Shown here in pieces: positions 22,456 to 30,544 of a stretch of 36,356 nucleotides of DNA. The notes below the pieces were generated by a model. That model was not told the DNA's origin and searched no databases. It saw only the letters and a list, made by a program, of their open reading frames with translations. Origin of the DNA: JANNOG01 sp050329415 (GTDB taxonomy: Bacteria > Actinomycetota > Actinomycetes > Actinomycetales > JBBAYJ01); assembly GCA_050329415.1 (NCBI GenBank), contig JBHJOS010000153.1, positions 1 through 36,356 on the forward strand, written 5' to 3'. Made by a program: the position numbers and the translations under genes. The stretch's first letter is position 1, and the number at the start of each line of letters is the position of its first letter.

Positions 22456-25236
22456 GTGGCACGCCGGAAGGACCCGACGGGCCGGGCCCTCGTCATCGTC
22501 GAGTCCCCGGCCAAGGCCCGCACGATCGCGGGCTACCTGGGCGACGACTACGTCGTCGAGGCCTCCATCGGCCACATCCGCGATCTGCCGCAGCCCAGCG
22601 AGCTGCCCCCGGAGATGAAGAAGGGGCCGTTCGGCAAGTTCGCGGTCGACGTCGAGAACGGGTTCCAGCCGTACTACGTCGTCGACGCCGACAAGAAGAA
22701 GAAGGTCGCCGAGCTCAAGCGGGCACTCAAGGACGTCGACGAGCTCATCCTCGCCACCGACGAGGACCGCGAGGGGGAGGCCATCGCCTGGCACCTGCGC
22801 GAGACTCTCCAGCCCACCGTCCCGACCCGGCGGATGGTCTTCCATGAGATCACCCGGGAGGCGATCGGCCGGGCGCTGCAGCAGACCCGTGACATCGACG
22901 GCGCCCTCGTCGACGCCCAGGAGACCCGGCGCGTCCTCGATCGGCTGTACGGCTACGAGGTCAGCCCGGTGCTCTGGCGCAAGGTCCGCCAGGGCCTGTC
23001 CGCGGGCCGGGTCCAATCCGTGGCGACCCGCCTCGTCGTCGAGCGCGAGCGCGAGCGGATGGCGTTCGTCCCCGCGGGCTACGCCTCGGTGACGGCCACC
23101 TTCTCCGCGGGCGAGGGAGAGCCGGAGTTCGATGCCAGGCTGGTGTCGCTGGACTCACGGAAGGTGGCCGTCGGGCGCGACTTCGACGACCGGGGCCGGC
23201 TGACGAACGCCGGCGCGGTCCACCTGGACGCGGCGACGGCCCAGGCGGTGGTGGACGCGCTGGCGGGCGCCGAGTACGCGGTGTCGAGTGTCGAGGAGAA
23301 GCCGTACACCCGCCGCCCCGCCGCCCCCTTCACGACCTCCACCCTGCAGCAGGAGGCCTCGCGCAAGCTGCGCCTGGGGTCGCGGCAGGCGATGCGGGTG
23401 GCCCAGACCCTGTACGAGGGCGGATACATCACGTACATGCGGACGGACTCCACGGCCCTGTCGGCGGAGGCGGTCGCCGCCGCCCGCGCCCAGGCGCGCG
23501 ACCTCTACGGCGCGGAGTCCGTGCCGGAGTCTCCCCGCGTCTACACCGGCAAGGTCAAGAACGCCCAGGAGGCCCACGAGGCGATCCGCCCCGCCGGGGA
23601 CACCTTCCGCACCCCCGCGCAGGTGGCGGGTCGGCTGCGGGGCGAGGAGTTCCGGCTGTACGAGCTGATCTGGCAGCGGACCGTGGCATCCCAGATGGTC
23701 GACGCCCGAGGCACCACGGCGACGGTCCGGATCGCCGCGCGGACGTCCGACGCGCGCGCCGTGGAGTTCGGCGCGTCGGGGACCACGATCACCGTGCGCG
23801 GGTTCCTCGCCGCCTACGAGGAGGGCCGGGACGCCGACCGCCACCGCGAGGCCGGAGAGGGCGGCGAGGCGGCTGCCGGGCGCGGTGGCGACGTGCGGCT
23901 CCCGGTGCTCACGATCGGCCAGGCCCTGGCGGCGCTCGCCCTGGCCACCGGTGCGCACACGACGAGCCCGCCGGCCCGCTACACCGAGGCGTCACTGGTC
24001 CGGGCGCTGGAGGAGCGGGGCATCGGCCGGCCGTCCACCTACGCCGCCACCATCGGGACGATCATCGAGCGAGGCTACGTCCGCCACCAGGGAACGGCGC
24101 TGGTCCCAGAGTGGCTGGCGTTCGCCGTCACCCGGCTGCTGGAGGAGCACTTCCCCCGCCTCGTCGACTACGACTTCACCGCTGAGATGGAGGCCGACCT
24201 CGACCGGGTGGCGACCGGCAAGGTGCCCGGCTCGCAGTGGCTCTCCCGGTTCTACTTCGGAAGCCGGGGCGACGGGAACGCCGGCGGCCTGCCCCCGCTG
24301 CCGGGCGGCGCCGGCCAGGGGCTGGCGGGGCTGGCTGAGGGCCTCAAGGGCCTCGCCGAAGGTCTCGGTGACATCGACGCCCGGGCCGTCAGCACGATCC
24401 CGATCGGTGACGGGTTGGTGTTGCGGGTCGGCCGCTACGGCCCCTACCTCGAGGACGAGACCGCCGAGGATGGCGTGCGCGCCGGTGTGCCAGACGACAT
24501 CGCGCCCGACGAGATGTCCGTCACGAAGGCGCGGGCGCTGCTCGACGAGGCTGCCAAGGGTGACCAGGTGCTGGGCCAGGACCCCGACACCGGGCACGAC
24601 GTGGTCGTCAAGCCCGGCCGGTTCGGCCCCTACGTCACCGAGGTGCTGCCCGAGGGCTCGAAAGGCAAGCCGCGCACGGCGAGCCTGTTCTCGTCGATGA
24701 GCGTGGACACGGTGACCCTGGACGACGCGCTTCGGCTGTTGTCGTTGCCGCGACTGGTCGGGCGGGACCCGGAGTCCGACGCGGAGATCACCGCCCAGAA
24801 CGGTCGGTACGGCCCCTACCTCAAGAAGGGCAGCGACTCCCGGTCCCTGGAGTCGGAGGACCAGATCTTCGACGTCACGCTCGAGCAGGCGTTGGAGATC
24901 TTCCAGCAGCCGAAACGCGGCCGCGGTCGGGGGGCGTCGGCGTCGCCGCTGCGCGAGCTGGGCCCCGACCCCGTGAGCGGAGCCGCGATCACCCTGCGGT
25001 CGGGCCGCTTCGGACCGTACGTCACCGATGGCACGACGAACGCCACCTTGCGGTCGGGGGACGAGCCGGACTCGGTGACCCCGGAACGGGCGGCGGAGCT
25101 GCTCGCCGAGAAGCGGGCCGCCGGCCCGGCCAAGAAGGGCACGCGCAAGGCTCCGGCGAAGAAGACCGGGTCGACGGCCAAGACCTCCCAGCCGAAGGCG
25201 TCGCCGAAGAAAGCACCGAGCGCGTCCCGCTCCTGA
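22456..25236 (+). CDS. topA: DNA topoisomerase I
   Basis: Type IA topoisomerase that relaxes negative supercoils; 926 residues, close to the mycobacterial length. The TOPRIM domain has ALVIVESPAKA and ATDEDREGEAIAWHL. The gate region includes SAGRVQSVATRLVVERE and the catalytic Tyr near residue 327 in YITYMRTDS. The later domain carries GIGRPSTYAATIGTI. The C-terminus has four topo-I repeats marked by GRYGPYL, GRFGPYV, GRYGPYL and GRFGPYV, typical of zinc-finger-lacking actinobacterial enzymes, and then a Lys-rich tail that should aid processive DNA binding. The GTG at 22456 is chosen because it follows TAACGT by 8 nt and gives MARRKDPTGRALVIVES. Confidence 0.97.
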   Translation: MARRKDPTGRALVIVESPAKARTIAGYLGDDYVVEASIGHIRDLPQPSELPPEMKKGPFGKFAVDVENGFQPYYVVDADKKKKVAELKRALKDVDELILATDEDREGEAIAWHLRETLQPTVPTRRMVFHEITREAIGRALQQTRDIDGALVDAQETRRVLDRLYGYEVSPVLWRKVRQGLSAGRVQSVATRLVVERERERMAFVPAGYASVTATFSAGEGEPEFDARLVSLDSRKVAVGRDFDDRGRLTNAGAVHLDAATAQAVVDALAGAEYAVSSVEEKPYTRRPAAPFTTSTLQQEASRKLRLGSRQAMRVAQTLYEGGYITYMRTDSTALSAEAVAAARAQARDLYGAESVPESPRVYTGKVKNAQEAHEAIRPAGDTFRTPAQVAGRLRGEEFRLYELIWQRTVASQMVDARGTTATVRIAARTSDARAVEFGASGTTITVRGFLAAYEEGRDADRHREAGEGGEAAAGRGGDVRLPVLTIGQALAALALATGAHTTSPPARYTEASLVRALEERGIGRPSTYAATIGTIIERGYVRHQGTALVPEWLAFAVTRLLEEHFPRLVDYDFTAEMEADLDRVATGKVPGSQWLSRFYFGSRGDGNAGGLPPLPGGAGQGLAGLAEGLKGLAEGLGDIDARAVSTIPIGDGLVLRVGRYGPYLEDETAEDGVRAGVPDDIAPDEMSVTKARALLDEAAKGDQVLGQDPDTGHDVVVKPGRFGPYVTEVLPEGSKGKPRTASLFSSMSVDTVTLDDALRLLSLPRLVGRDPESDAEITAQNGRYGPYLKKGSDSRSLESEDQIFDVTLEQALEIFQQPKRGRGRGASASPLRELGPDPVSGAAITLRSGRFGPYVTDGTTNATLRSGDEPDSVTPERAAELLAEKRAAGPAKKGTRKAPAKKTGSTAKTSQPKASPKKAPSASRS

Positions 25237-25287
25237 GCCTGTGGACGGCCACCGCGGCCGCGCCCCCGGAACGGCCAGGCTCACGGG

Positions 25288-26172
25288 ATGCTGTCCCGCC
25301 CTTCCCGGATCGAGTCGGACGTCTTCGTCGGCTCGGCGGCGGTCGCGGCCGGTCTGGTCACCCGGGCCGAACTCTCGGGACCCCGATATCAACGCGTCCT
25401 CCACGGGGTGTACGCCGACTCGCGTGTCCCTCGTGATCACCTCCTGTTCTGCCGGGCGGCCGCGCTGGTGGCCCCCGCCGCGGTCGTGTCCGGGCGGTCA
25501 GCGGCATGGCTCTGGGGGGCACGCACCGGGGTTGCCAAGGGCGACGACGTGTCGCTCGTCCTGCCGCCGGGGACGTCGAGCCGGTCGCGGCGCGGGATCT
25601 CCGCCCGTCGGGTCTCGCTCGGGGCAGGGGACGCGATCGTCCATCGTGGGCTGCGCCTCACCTCGGCGGCACGGACCGCGTGGGACATCGCCGCAGTCGA
25701 TTCGGACGACGTGGCCGTCCCGGTGCTCGACGAGATGCTCCACCGGCGGGTGGTGGCTCCCGACACCTTGGCGGCATACGCGGCCGCCCGCACGGAGTCG
25801 CCCGGGTCCGCTCGGGCCCGCTCGATCCTGGACCTGCTGGACGGGCGGTCCGAGTCCCCGCCGGAGAGCCGGGTGCGGCTGGCGCTGGTCAAGGCCGGGC
25901 TCGCACCGAGCGCCCAGGTCGACGTGGTCGATGACCAGGGTCGATTCGTCGCCCGGGTCGACCTGGCCTTCGTCCGCGAGAGGGTGGCGGTCGAGTACGA
26001 CGGTGGCTGGCACTCCGAACCCGGTCAGCTCGCACGGGACCGGGACCGCCTCAACCGGTTGCAGGCGGCGGGCTGGACCGTGCTCTTCGTGACCGCCCCC
26101 GACCTTCGCGACCTGGACGTCGTGGTCGACAAGGTCCGCGGTGCCCTCGCCCGCGCCGCCATCCGCCTCTGA
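25288..26172 (+). CDS. DUF559/Vsr-like endonuclease-domain protein
   Basis: A 294-residue protein of a large actinobacterial family. The N-terminal ~100 residues (VAAGLVTRAEL, LHGVYADSRVP, VVSGRSAAWLWG) look like the AbiEi-type winged-helix region. The C-terminal part is a Vsr/PD-(D/E)XK-like domain with ARVDLAFVRERVAVEYDGGWH, where the Asp and Glu and the following His are candidate catalytic residues. Cellular role is unknown; the family is not shown to be a toxin-antitoxin member on its own. It starts 51 bp after topA with a plain ATG and is followed by a hairpin-forming repeat region. Confidence 0.75.
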   Translation: MLSRPSRIESDVFVGSAAVAAGLVTRAELSGPRYQRVLHGVYADSRVPRDHLLFCRAAALVAPAAVVSGRSAAWLWGARTGVAKGDDVSLVLPPGTSSRSRRGISARRVSLGAGDAIVHRGLRLTSAARTAWDIAAVDSDDVAVPVLDEMLHRRVVAPDTLAAYAAARTESPGSARARSILDLLDGRSESPPESRVRLALVKAGLAPSAQVDVVDDQGRFVARVDLAFVRERVAVEYDGGWHSEPGQLARDRDRLNRLQAAGWTVLFVTAPDLRDLDVVVDKVRGALARAAIRL

Positions 26173-26185
26173 CGACCCTCCCACC

Positions 26186-26293
26186 GGCTGCATTTGTCGT
26201 CACTCGCCGGGGGGGCTGGTCCGCTGGGCTGCGTTTGTCGTCACTCGCCGGGGGGGAGGGGTCCGGTCGAGCGGCGAGTGGCGACAAATGCAG
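26186..26293. repeat. Three-copy repeat (two direct, one inverted) after DUF559 gene
   Basis: A 30-bp unit (26186-26215) recurs at 26227-26256 with one change (41-bp period). A 22-bp core then recurs inverted at 26272-26293. Cores start CTGC(A/G)TTTGTCG and end CACTCGCCG. Core copies two (26229-26250) and three (26272-26293) can form a 22-bp stem with a 21-nt loop. Its two mismatches are G-U pairs in plus-strand RNA. It lies between convergent ends and may terminate transcription. A further partial GGCGAGTGGCG follows at 26313. Confidence 0.85.
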
Positions 26294-26295
26294 GA

Positions 26296-26731
26296 TCAGG
26301 GGGGAGGAGGGGGCGAGTGGCGGGTGATGATGACTTCGCTGGCGATGGGGACGAAGCCGGTGGCCAGGAAGGCGCGCAGTGAGCGGGCGTTGCCCGGGGA
26401 CACGGCCGCGAACACGGCTCGGTCGGCAGGCACCAGGCCGCGCGCGTCCGCCACAAGGCTCCGCCCGGCCCCGGTCGACGCGCCCGGGGCCGCCTCCACC
26501 GAGATCTCGCACCGCCCGGCCAAGCCCTCCGACACCGTCACCAGACCCCGGTCGTCGCCGTGCACCCGCACGTCGCGGCGGAGACTGCGGGCGAAGTTCA
26601 CGCGAGGGTGGTTGTCAGGAGACCACCGCAGCCCGGCCGTCCGGCAGCGACGGGACATGGGTGACGCCGCCGTCGACCCGGGGGAACCGGCCGGCGGCGG
26701 CGTCGAGGAGGTACGGCAGCAGGGGATGCAC
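26296..26731 (-). pseudogene. Decayed GNAT N-acetyltransferase
   Basis: Two pieces of what looks like one GNAT protein lie in different frames. The 5' piece starts at GTG 26731 (VHPLLPYLLDAAAGRFPRVD) and ends at a stop at 26615 after 38 codons. The 3' piece reads DNHPRVNFARSLRRDVRVHG, then GLVTVSEGLAG, and ends with VFAAVSPGNARSLRAFLATG and FVPIASEVII, the C-terminal acetyl-CoA-binding part of the fold. The middle of the protein appears deleted and the frame is shifted at the junction near 26620-26640. The 3' piece could still be read from an internal ATG at 26658 (120 codons), but it would lack most of the domain. Decay is inferred from the two-frame homology pattern. Confidence 0.65.
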
Positions 26732-26757
26732 GACGTGAGCGCGCCCTCCCCCGGTGG

Positions 26758-27036
26758 TCAGCGGTCGAGCCGCCGGGCCACGTGGGCGAAGGCGCGCTCC
26801 CGGCTGACCGTGGGTGCGTGCGGGTCGATGAGGAGGTCGACGACGTGGCTGTTGAGGCCGGCGCCGCGGGCGGCCACCGCCAGCTCGACGAGCTGCGGGA
26901 CGGCCGCCTCGGGGCCGCGGTCGGCGACCAGCGTGGCAAGATCCCCGAGTCGGCGGCGGGTCCAGGCCGCCGCGCCCCGGGAGGCGCCCTCACGGCGGGC
27001 TGCCGTGCCGGGCTGGAGCAGCGAGGTGTTCGTCAT
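26758..27036 (-). CDS. Small protein of unknown function
   Basis: A 92-residue soluble, Ala/Arg-rich protein with predicted helices: AAWTRRRLGDLATLVADRG, AAVPQLVELAVAARGAGL, NSHVVDLLIDPHAPTV and a C-terminal ERAFAHVARRL. I do not recognise the family. Codon use is like its neighbours, with strong GC third positions. The ATG at 27036 follows a TACCGT -10 by 7 nt, so the mRNA is probably leaderless. It is divergent from the LysR gene across 77 bp and 26 bp upstream of the decayed acetyltransferase, with which it may once have formed an operon. Confidence 0.6.
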   Translation of the reverse strand: MTNTSLLQPGTAARREGASRGAAAWTRRRLGDLATLVADRGPEAAVPQLVELAVAARGAGLNSHVVDLLIDPHAPTVSRERAFAHVARRLDR

Positions 27037-27043
27037 GCCAACC

Positions 27044-27106
27044 ACGGTAGGCGGAACGATCGATAAGTAAAAGCGATGGTTCGTGATCGAATCGATCGCC
27101 TACCAT
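27044..27106. promoter_or_regulatory. Divergent promoter/operator region of the LysR gene
   Basis: Holds TACCGT (27049-27044, minus) and TACCAT (27101-27106, plus), each 7 nt from a start codon. Between them are ATCG-N11-CGAT (27059-27077), TTCG-N4-CGAA (27080-27091) and the 13-bp palindrome GATCGAATCGATC (27085-27097). The stretch is AT-richer than its surroundings. Dyads of this size suit LysR autoregulation. Confidence 0.5.
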
Positions 27107-27113
27107 GATGGAC

Positions 27114-28076
27114 ATGGCTGGCTTCGCGGACGTTGACATCCGCCACCTCCGGGCCCTGCGCGCGGTCGCCAGCGAGGGCTCGTTCGGGCGCGCCGCCCGC
27201 AGCCTCGGCTTCAGCCAGGCGGCCATCAGCCAGCAGATCGCCGCCCTCGAGAAGGCGCTCGAAGTCACCCTGTTCGACCGCCCGGGCGGCCCGCGCGCTG
27301 TCCGGCTCACCCCGGCAGGCAGCCTCGTGTTGCGCCACGCCGAGGCCGTGCTCGACCGGCTCGGCACCGCGACCGCCGAGCTGGCGGAGCTGCGGGCCGG
27401 CACGGGCGGCCGCTTGATCGTCGGCACGTTCCAATCGGTCGCGGTGCGCTTGCTCCCGGGGCTCGTGGCCCGCCTCAAGGCGGAGAGCCCCGACCTCGAC
27501 ATCCGGGTCGAGCAGGTGGACGAGAACGAGGCCGTCGTCCGCGGCCTGCGCGACGGCACCCTCGACGTCGCCTTCGTCGAGGCAGCCGTCGACGACCCCG
27601 ACATCGCCACCGACCTCGTGCTGCGGGACGCCTTCGTCGTGCTGCTCCCGGCCGACGACCCGACAGCGGCGGACCTGGGCCCCGGCCGGCCCTACCCGCT
27701 GGAACGCCTCGCCGACCGGCCGATGATCGGCCAGGGGCACTGCTCAGCCGTCCGCCAGCTGGAGGCATCCCTCGACATGATCGGTCTCGTGCCGCGGTAC
27801 GTGTTCCGGACCATGGACAACGGCTCGATGCAGGCGATGATCAAGGCCGGGGTCGGGGTGGCCGTCACCCCGCTGCTGGCGGTCGACGAGTCCGACCCGG
27901 GCGTCGACGTCCGCCTCACCGACCCGCCGCTGCCGATGCGCGACGTCCTCGTCGCCCGCCGCACCGGGGTGCATGCCGTCGCGGCGGCCGACCGGCTGGC
28001 CGCGCTCGCCGTCGAGGCGGGAGGCGGGCGGGAGCTGGCGCCCGACACCATGCACCGGCTCGCGATGGTCGGGTGA
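27114..28076 (+). CDS. LysR-family transcriptional regulator (GcdR-like by context)
   Basis: A 320-residue LTTR. The N-terminal winged helix (DIRHLRALRAVASEGSFG, FSQAAISQQIAALEKALEVTLFDR) is followed by a linker helix and a two-lobe substrate-binding domain (GGRLIVGTFQSVAVRLLPGL onward; MIKAGVGVAVTPLLAV near the end). In Pseudomonas, LysR-type GcdR controls gcdH and gcdG for glutarate use. The same pair of enzyme types follows here, so a glutarate-responsive role is a reasonable inference. The ATG at 27114 is chosen because it lies 7 nt after TACCAT; ATGs at 27105 and 27108 are alternatives. The gene ends 62 bp before the dehydrogenase. Confidence 0.88.
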   Translation: MAGFADVDIRHLRALRAVASEGSFGRAARSLGFSQAAISQQIAALEKALEVTLFDRPGGPRAVRLTPAGSLVLRHAEAVLDRLGTATAELAELRAGTGGRLIVGTFQSVAVRLLPGLVARLKAESPDLDIRVEQVDENEAVVRGLRDGTLDVAFVEAAVDDPDIATDLVLRDAFVVLLPADDPTAADLGPGRPYPLERLADRPMIGQGHCSAVRQLEASLDMIGLVPRYVFRTMDNGSMQAMIKAGVGVAVTPLLAVDESDPGVDVRLTDPPLPMRDVLVARRTGVHAVAAADRLAALAVEAGGGRELAPDTMHRLAMVG

Positions 28077-28126
28077 CGGCCGGACCAGCCCGGCGGCCAG
28101 GACTGCCACCTGCTCGACACGGTGTC

Positions 28127-28132
28127 TACCGT
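28127..28132 (+). promoter_or_regulatory. Predicted leaderless -10 of the dehydrogenase gene (TACCGT)
   Basis: TACCGT is followed by 6 nt and the GTG at 28139. The dehydrogenase therefore probably has its own promoter despite following the LysR gene in the same direction. Confidence 0.45.
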
Positions 28133-28138
28133 GGGGAC

Positions 28139-29320
28139 GTGAGCACGCCAGCGACCCCGGCCGACCCGATCGCGACCCTCGTCGGCACGGGCCTGCTGGA
28201 CGACGTCGAGACCGACATCCAGCACACCGTGCGCCGCTTCGCCGACGAGGCGCTGCGCCCCCACCTCGCGGAGTGGTACGAGGCCGGCACGATCCCGGCG
28301 CGCGACCTCGGCAAGCAGTTCGGCGCGATGGGCCTGCTCGGCATGCACTTGGAGGGCTACGGCTGCACGGGCACCAACGCCGTGAGTTACGGCGCCGCCT
28401 GTCTGGAGCTGGAGGCCGCGGACTCCGGGCTGCGCAGCTTCGTGTCGGTCCAGGGCTCGCTGTCGATGTACTCGATCCACCGCTGGGGGACCGAGGAGCA
28501 GAAGCAGGAGTGGCTGCCCCGCCTGGCGGCCGGCGAGGCGATCGGCTGCTTCGGCCTCACCGAGGCCGATCACGGCAGCGACCCCGCCGGGATGCGCACG
28601 GTCGCCCGCCGGGACGGGTCGGACTGGGTTCTCGACGGCTCCAAGATGTGGATCACCAACGCGCCGGTCGCCGACGTCGCGACGATCTGGGCGCAGACCG
28701 ACGAAGGGATCCGCGGGTTCCTCGTCCCGACCGCGACGCCCGGATTCGCCGCCCACGAGGTGCCCCGCAAGATGTCGCTGCGGGCGTCGATCACCGGCGA
28801 GATCGTGCTGGAGGGGGTCCGGCTGCCGGCCGACGCCGCCTTCCCGGAGGTGCGGGGCCTCAAGGGTCCGCTGTCGTGCCTCAACGAGGCCCGCTTCGGC
28901 ATCGTGTGGGGGGCGGTCGGCGCCGCCCGGGACTGCCTGGAGACCGCGATCGCCTACGCCACCGCGCGCGAACAGTTCGACCGGCCGATCGCCGGGTTCC
29001 AGCTCACCCAGCAGAAGCTCGCCGACATGGCGCTCGAGGTCGCCAAGGGTTACCTGCTCGCGGTGCGGCTCGGCCGGCTCAAGGACGACGGCCTCGCCCG
29101 GCCGGAGATGGTGAGCGCCGCCAAGCTCAACAATGTCCGGGAGGCGATCGAGGTCGCCCGCACCGCGCGGACGATCCTCGGCGGCAGCGGCATCACGCTG
29201 GACTACCCGGTGATCCGCCACGCCATGAACCTCGAGTCGGTCCTCACCTACGAGGGCACCAGCGAGATCCACACCCTGGTCGTCGGCAAGGCCCTCACCG
29301 GCCTCGACGCCTTCCGCTGA
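28139..29320 (+). CDS. gcdH: Acyl-CoA dehydrogenase, glutaryl-CoA dehydrogenase type
   Basis: FAD enzyme that oxidises and decarboxylates glutaryl-CoA to crotonyl-CoA; 393 residues. LRSFVSVQGSLSM contains the Arg that in GCDH binds the distal carboxylate. CFGLTEADHGSDPAGM and WITNAPVADVATIWAQ are FAD/substrate loops. EARFGIVWGAVGAARDC, REQFDRPIAGFQLTQQKLADM and the catalytic Glu near 372 in TYEGTSEIHTLVVGKALTG match the GCDH subgroup. It is flanked by a LysR regulator and, convergent 16 bp away, a CoA-transferase that could supply glutaryl-CoA. The GTG at 28139 is supported by TACCGT 6 nt upstream; a longer in-frame start at 28073 overlaps the LysR stop and is unlikely. Confidence 0.9.
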   Translation: MSTPATPADPIATLVGTGLLDDVETDIQHTVRRFADEALRPHLAEWYEAGTIPARDLGKQFGAMGLLGMHLEGYGCTGTNAVSYGAACLELEAADSGLRSFVSVQGSLSMYSIHRWGTEEQKQEWLPRLAAGEAIGCFGLTEADHGSDPAGMRTVARRDGSDWVLDGSKMWITNAPVADVATIWAQTDEGIRGFLVPTATPGFAAHEVPRKMSLRASITGEIVLEGVRLPADAAFPEVRGLKGPLSCLNEARFGIVWGAVGAARDCLETAIAYATAREQFDRPIAGFQLTQQKLADMALEVAKGYLLAVRLGRLKDDGLARPEMVSAAKLNNVREAIEVARTARTILGGSGITLDYPVIRHAMNLESVLTYEGTSEIHTLVVGKALTGLDAFR

Positions 29321-29336
29321 GCGGTGCGGCCGGAGA

Positions 29337-30494
29337 TCAGGAGGGCAGGGTCGGCGGTCCGGACGGGTACACCGGCGGCGTCGCCGAATACCGCACGGGA
29401 TGCCTCACCTGACGCGAGGCCACGGTTCCGGCGCCCGCGGGGAGGTCGATCACCGGGTTCAGGCCGAGCAGGGCGGCCAGGCGCACGGCCTCCGCCACGT
29501 CGTTGACCGGCCCGCACGGCACGCCGCGGGCGACCAGCCGCTCGACCCACTCGCCCACCGGTGCCGCGGCCAGTGCCTCCGCGAGCAGCCCGGCCAACTC
29601 GTCCCGGTGCGCCACCCGTGCCGGGTTGGTCGCGAAGCGCGGGTCGGTGGCGAGACCTGGGCGCTCGACCTCGTCGCACAGCGCGGCGAACTGCCGGTCG
29701 TTCCCGACGGCGAGCGCCAGCACCCCGTCGGCGGCGGGCAGGGTCTCGTACGGGGCGATGGACGGGTGCCGGTTGCCCATCGGCCCCGGCACCACGCCGG
29801 CGTCGAGGAACCCGGACGCCTGATTGACCAGCGCCGACAGCAGGGACGTCAGCAGCTCCACCTCGATCCGCTGCCCCTGGCCGGTGGCGTCCCGGTGGCG
29901 CAGCGCGGCGAGGATCCCGGTCACTGCGTGCAGGCCGGTGACGACGTCGACCAGGGCGACCCCGACCTTCGTCGGGTGGTCGGCGTCCGGCCCGGTGACG
30001 CTCATGAGGCCGCCGACGGCCTGGACGAGAAGGTCGTAGCCCGGCATCGCGGCGCCCGGGCCCGCCCCGAAGCCGGTGACGGAGCAGTAGACGAGCCGGG
30101 GGTTGAGCGCCGACACCGCCTCCCACCCGAGCCCCAACCGGTCCAGGGAGCCGGGGCGGAAGTTCTCCACCAGCACGTCGGCGCGGCGCACGAGGTCGCG
30201 AGCCGCCGCCAGGCCCTCCGCCGTCGCCAGGTCCCAGGCCACCGATCGCTTGCCGCGGTTGACGCCGCGGAAGTAGGTGCTGACCCCGTCGGAGTACGGC
30301 GGACCCCACTGCCGCGTGTCGTCCCCGTGCCCCGGCCGCTCGACCTTCACGACCTCGGCCCCGAGGTCGGCCAGCAGCATCGTGGCGTACGGCCCGGCGA
30401 GGACGCGGCTGAAGTCCGCGACGACGATCCCGGTCAACGGCGGCGGGGCCGCCGTGACCGGCTCGTTCGGCCGCGACCACGGCGGGGACGCCAC
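29337..30494 (-). CDS. CaiB/BaiF class III CoA-transferase (glutarate CoA-transferase candidate)
   Basis: A 385-residue family III CoA-transferase. N-terminal VVADFSRVLAGPYATMLLADLGAEVVKVE is the signature, NRGKRSVAWDL and ADVLVENFRPG follow, and the catalytic Asp is D183 in ALVDVVTGLHAV. Members swap CoA between organic acids; human SUGCT and bacterial GcdG act on glutarate. The neighbouring glutaryl-CoA dehydrogenase makes glutarate the likely substrate, but formyl-CoA or 2-methylacyl substrates cannot be excluded. The GTG at 30494 is the longest start. A GTG 12 codons downstream (VTAAPPPLTG) is an alternative that begins nearer the conserved domain. Divergent from the MFS-Tmk gene. Confidence 0.88.
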   Translation of the reverse strand: MASPPWSRPNEPVTAAPPPLTGIVVADFSRVLAGPYATMLLADLGAEVVKVERPGHGDDTRQWGPPYSDGVSTYFRGVNRGKRSVAWDLATAEGLAAARDLVRRADVLVENFRPGSLDRLGLGWEAVSALNPRLVYCSVTGFGAGPGAAMPGYDLLVQAVGGLMSVTGPDADHPTKVGVALVDVVTGLHAVTGILAALRHRDATGQGQRIEVELLTSLLSALVNQASGFLDAGVVPGPMGNRHPSIAPYETLPAADGVLALAVGNDRQFAALCDEVERPGLATDPRFATNPARVAHRDELAGLLAEALAAAPVGEWVERLVARGVPCGPVNDVAEAVRLAALLGLNPVIDLPAGAGTVASRQVRHPVRYSATPPVYPSGPPTLPS

Positions 30495-30532
30495 GGCGAG
30501 GATGGTGCCAGGCCGACGCCGGGTCCGCGACG

Positions 30533-30538
30533 TAGCCT
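30533..30538 (+). promoter_or_regulatory. Predicted leaderless -10 of the MFS-Tmk gene (TAGCCT)
   Basis: TAGCCT is followed by 6 nt and the GTG at 30545, with no ribosome site between them. Confidence 0.45.
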
Positions 30539-30544
30539 GCCACC

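Noticed and set aside
26186..26293. CRISPR array
   Set aside because: Only two direct copies with an 11-bp gap and one inverted copy, no spacers of regular length and no cas genes.
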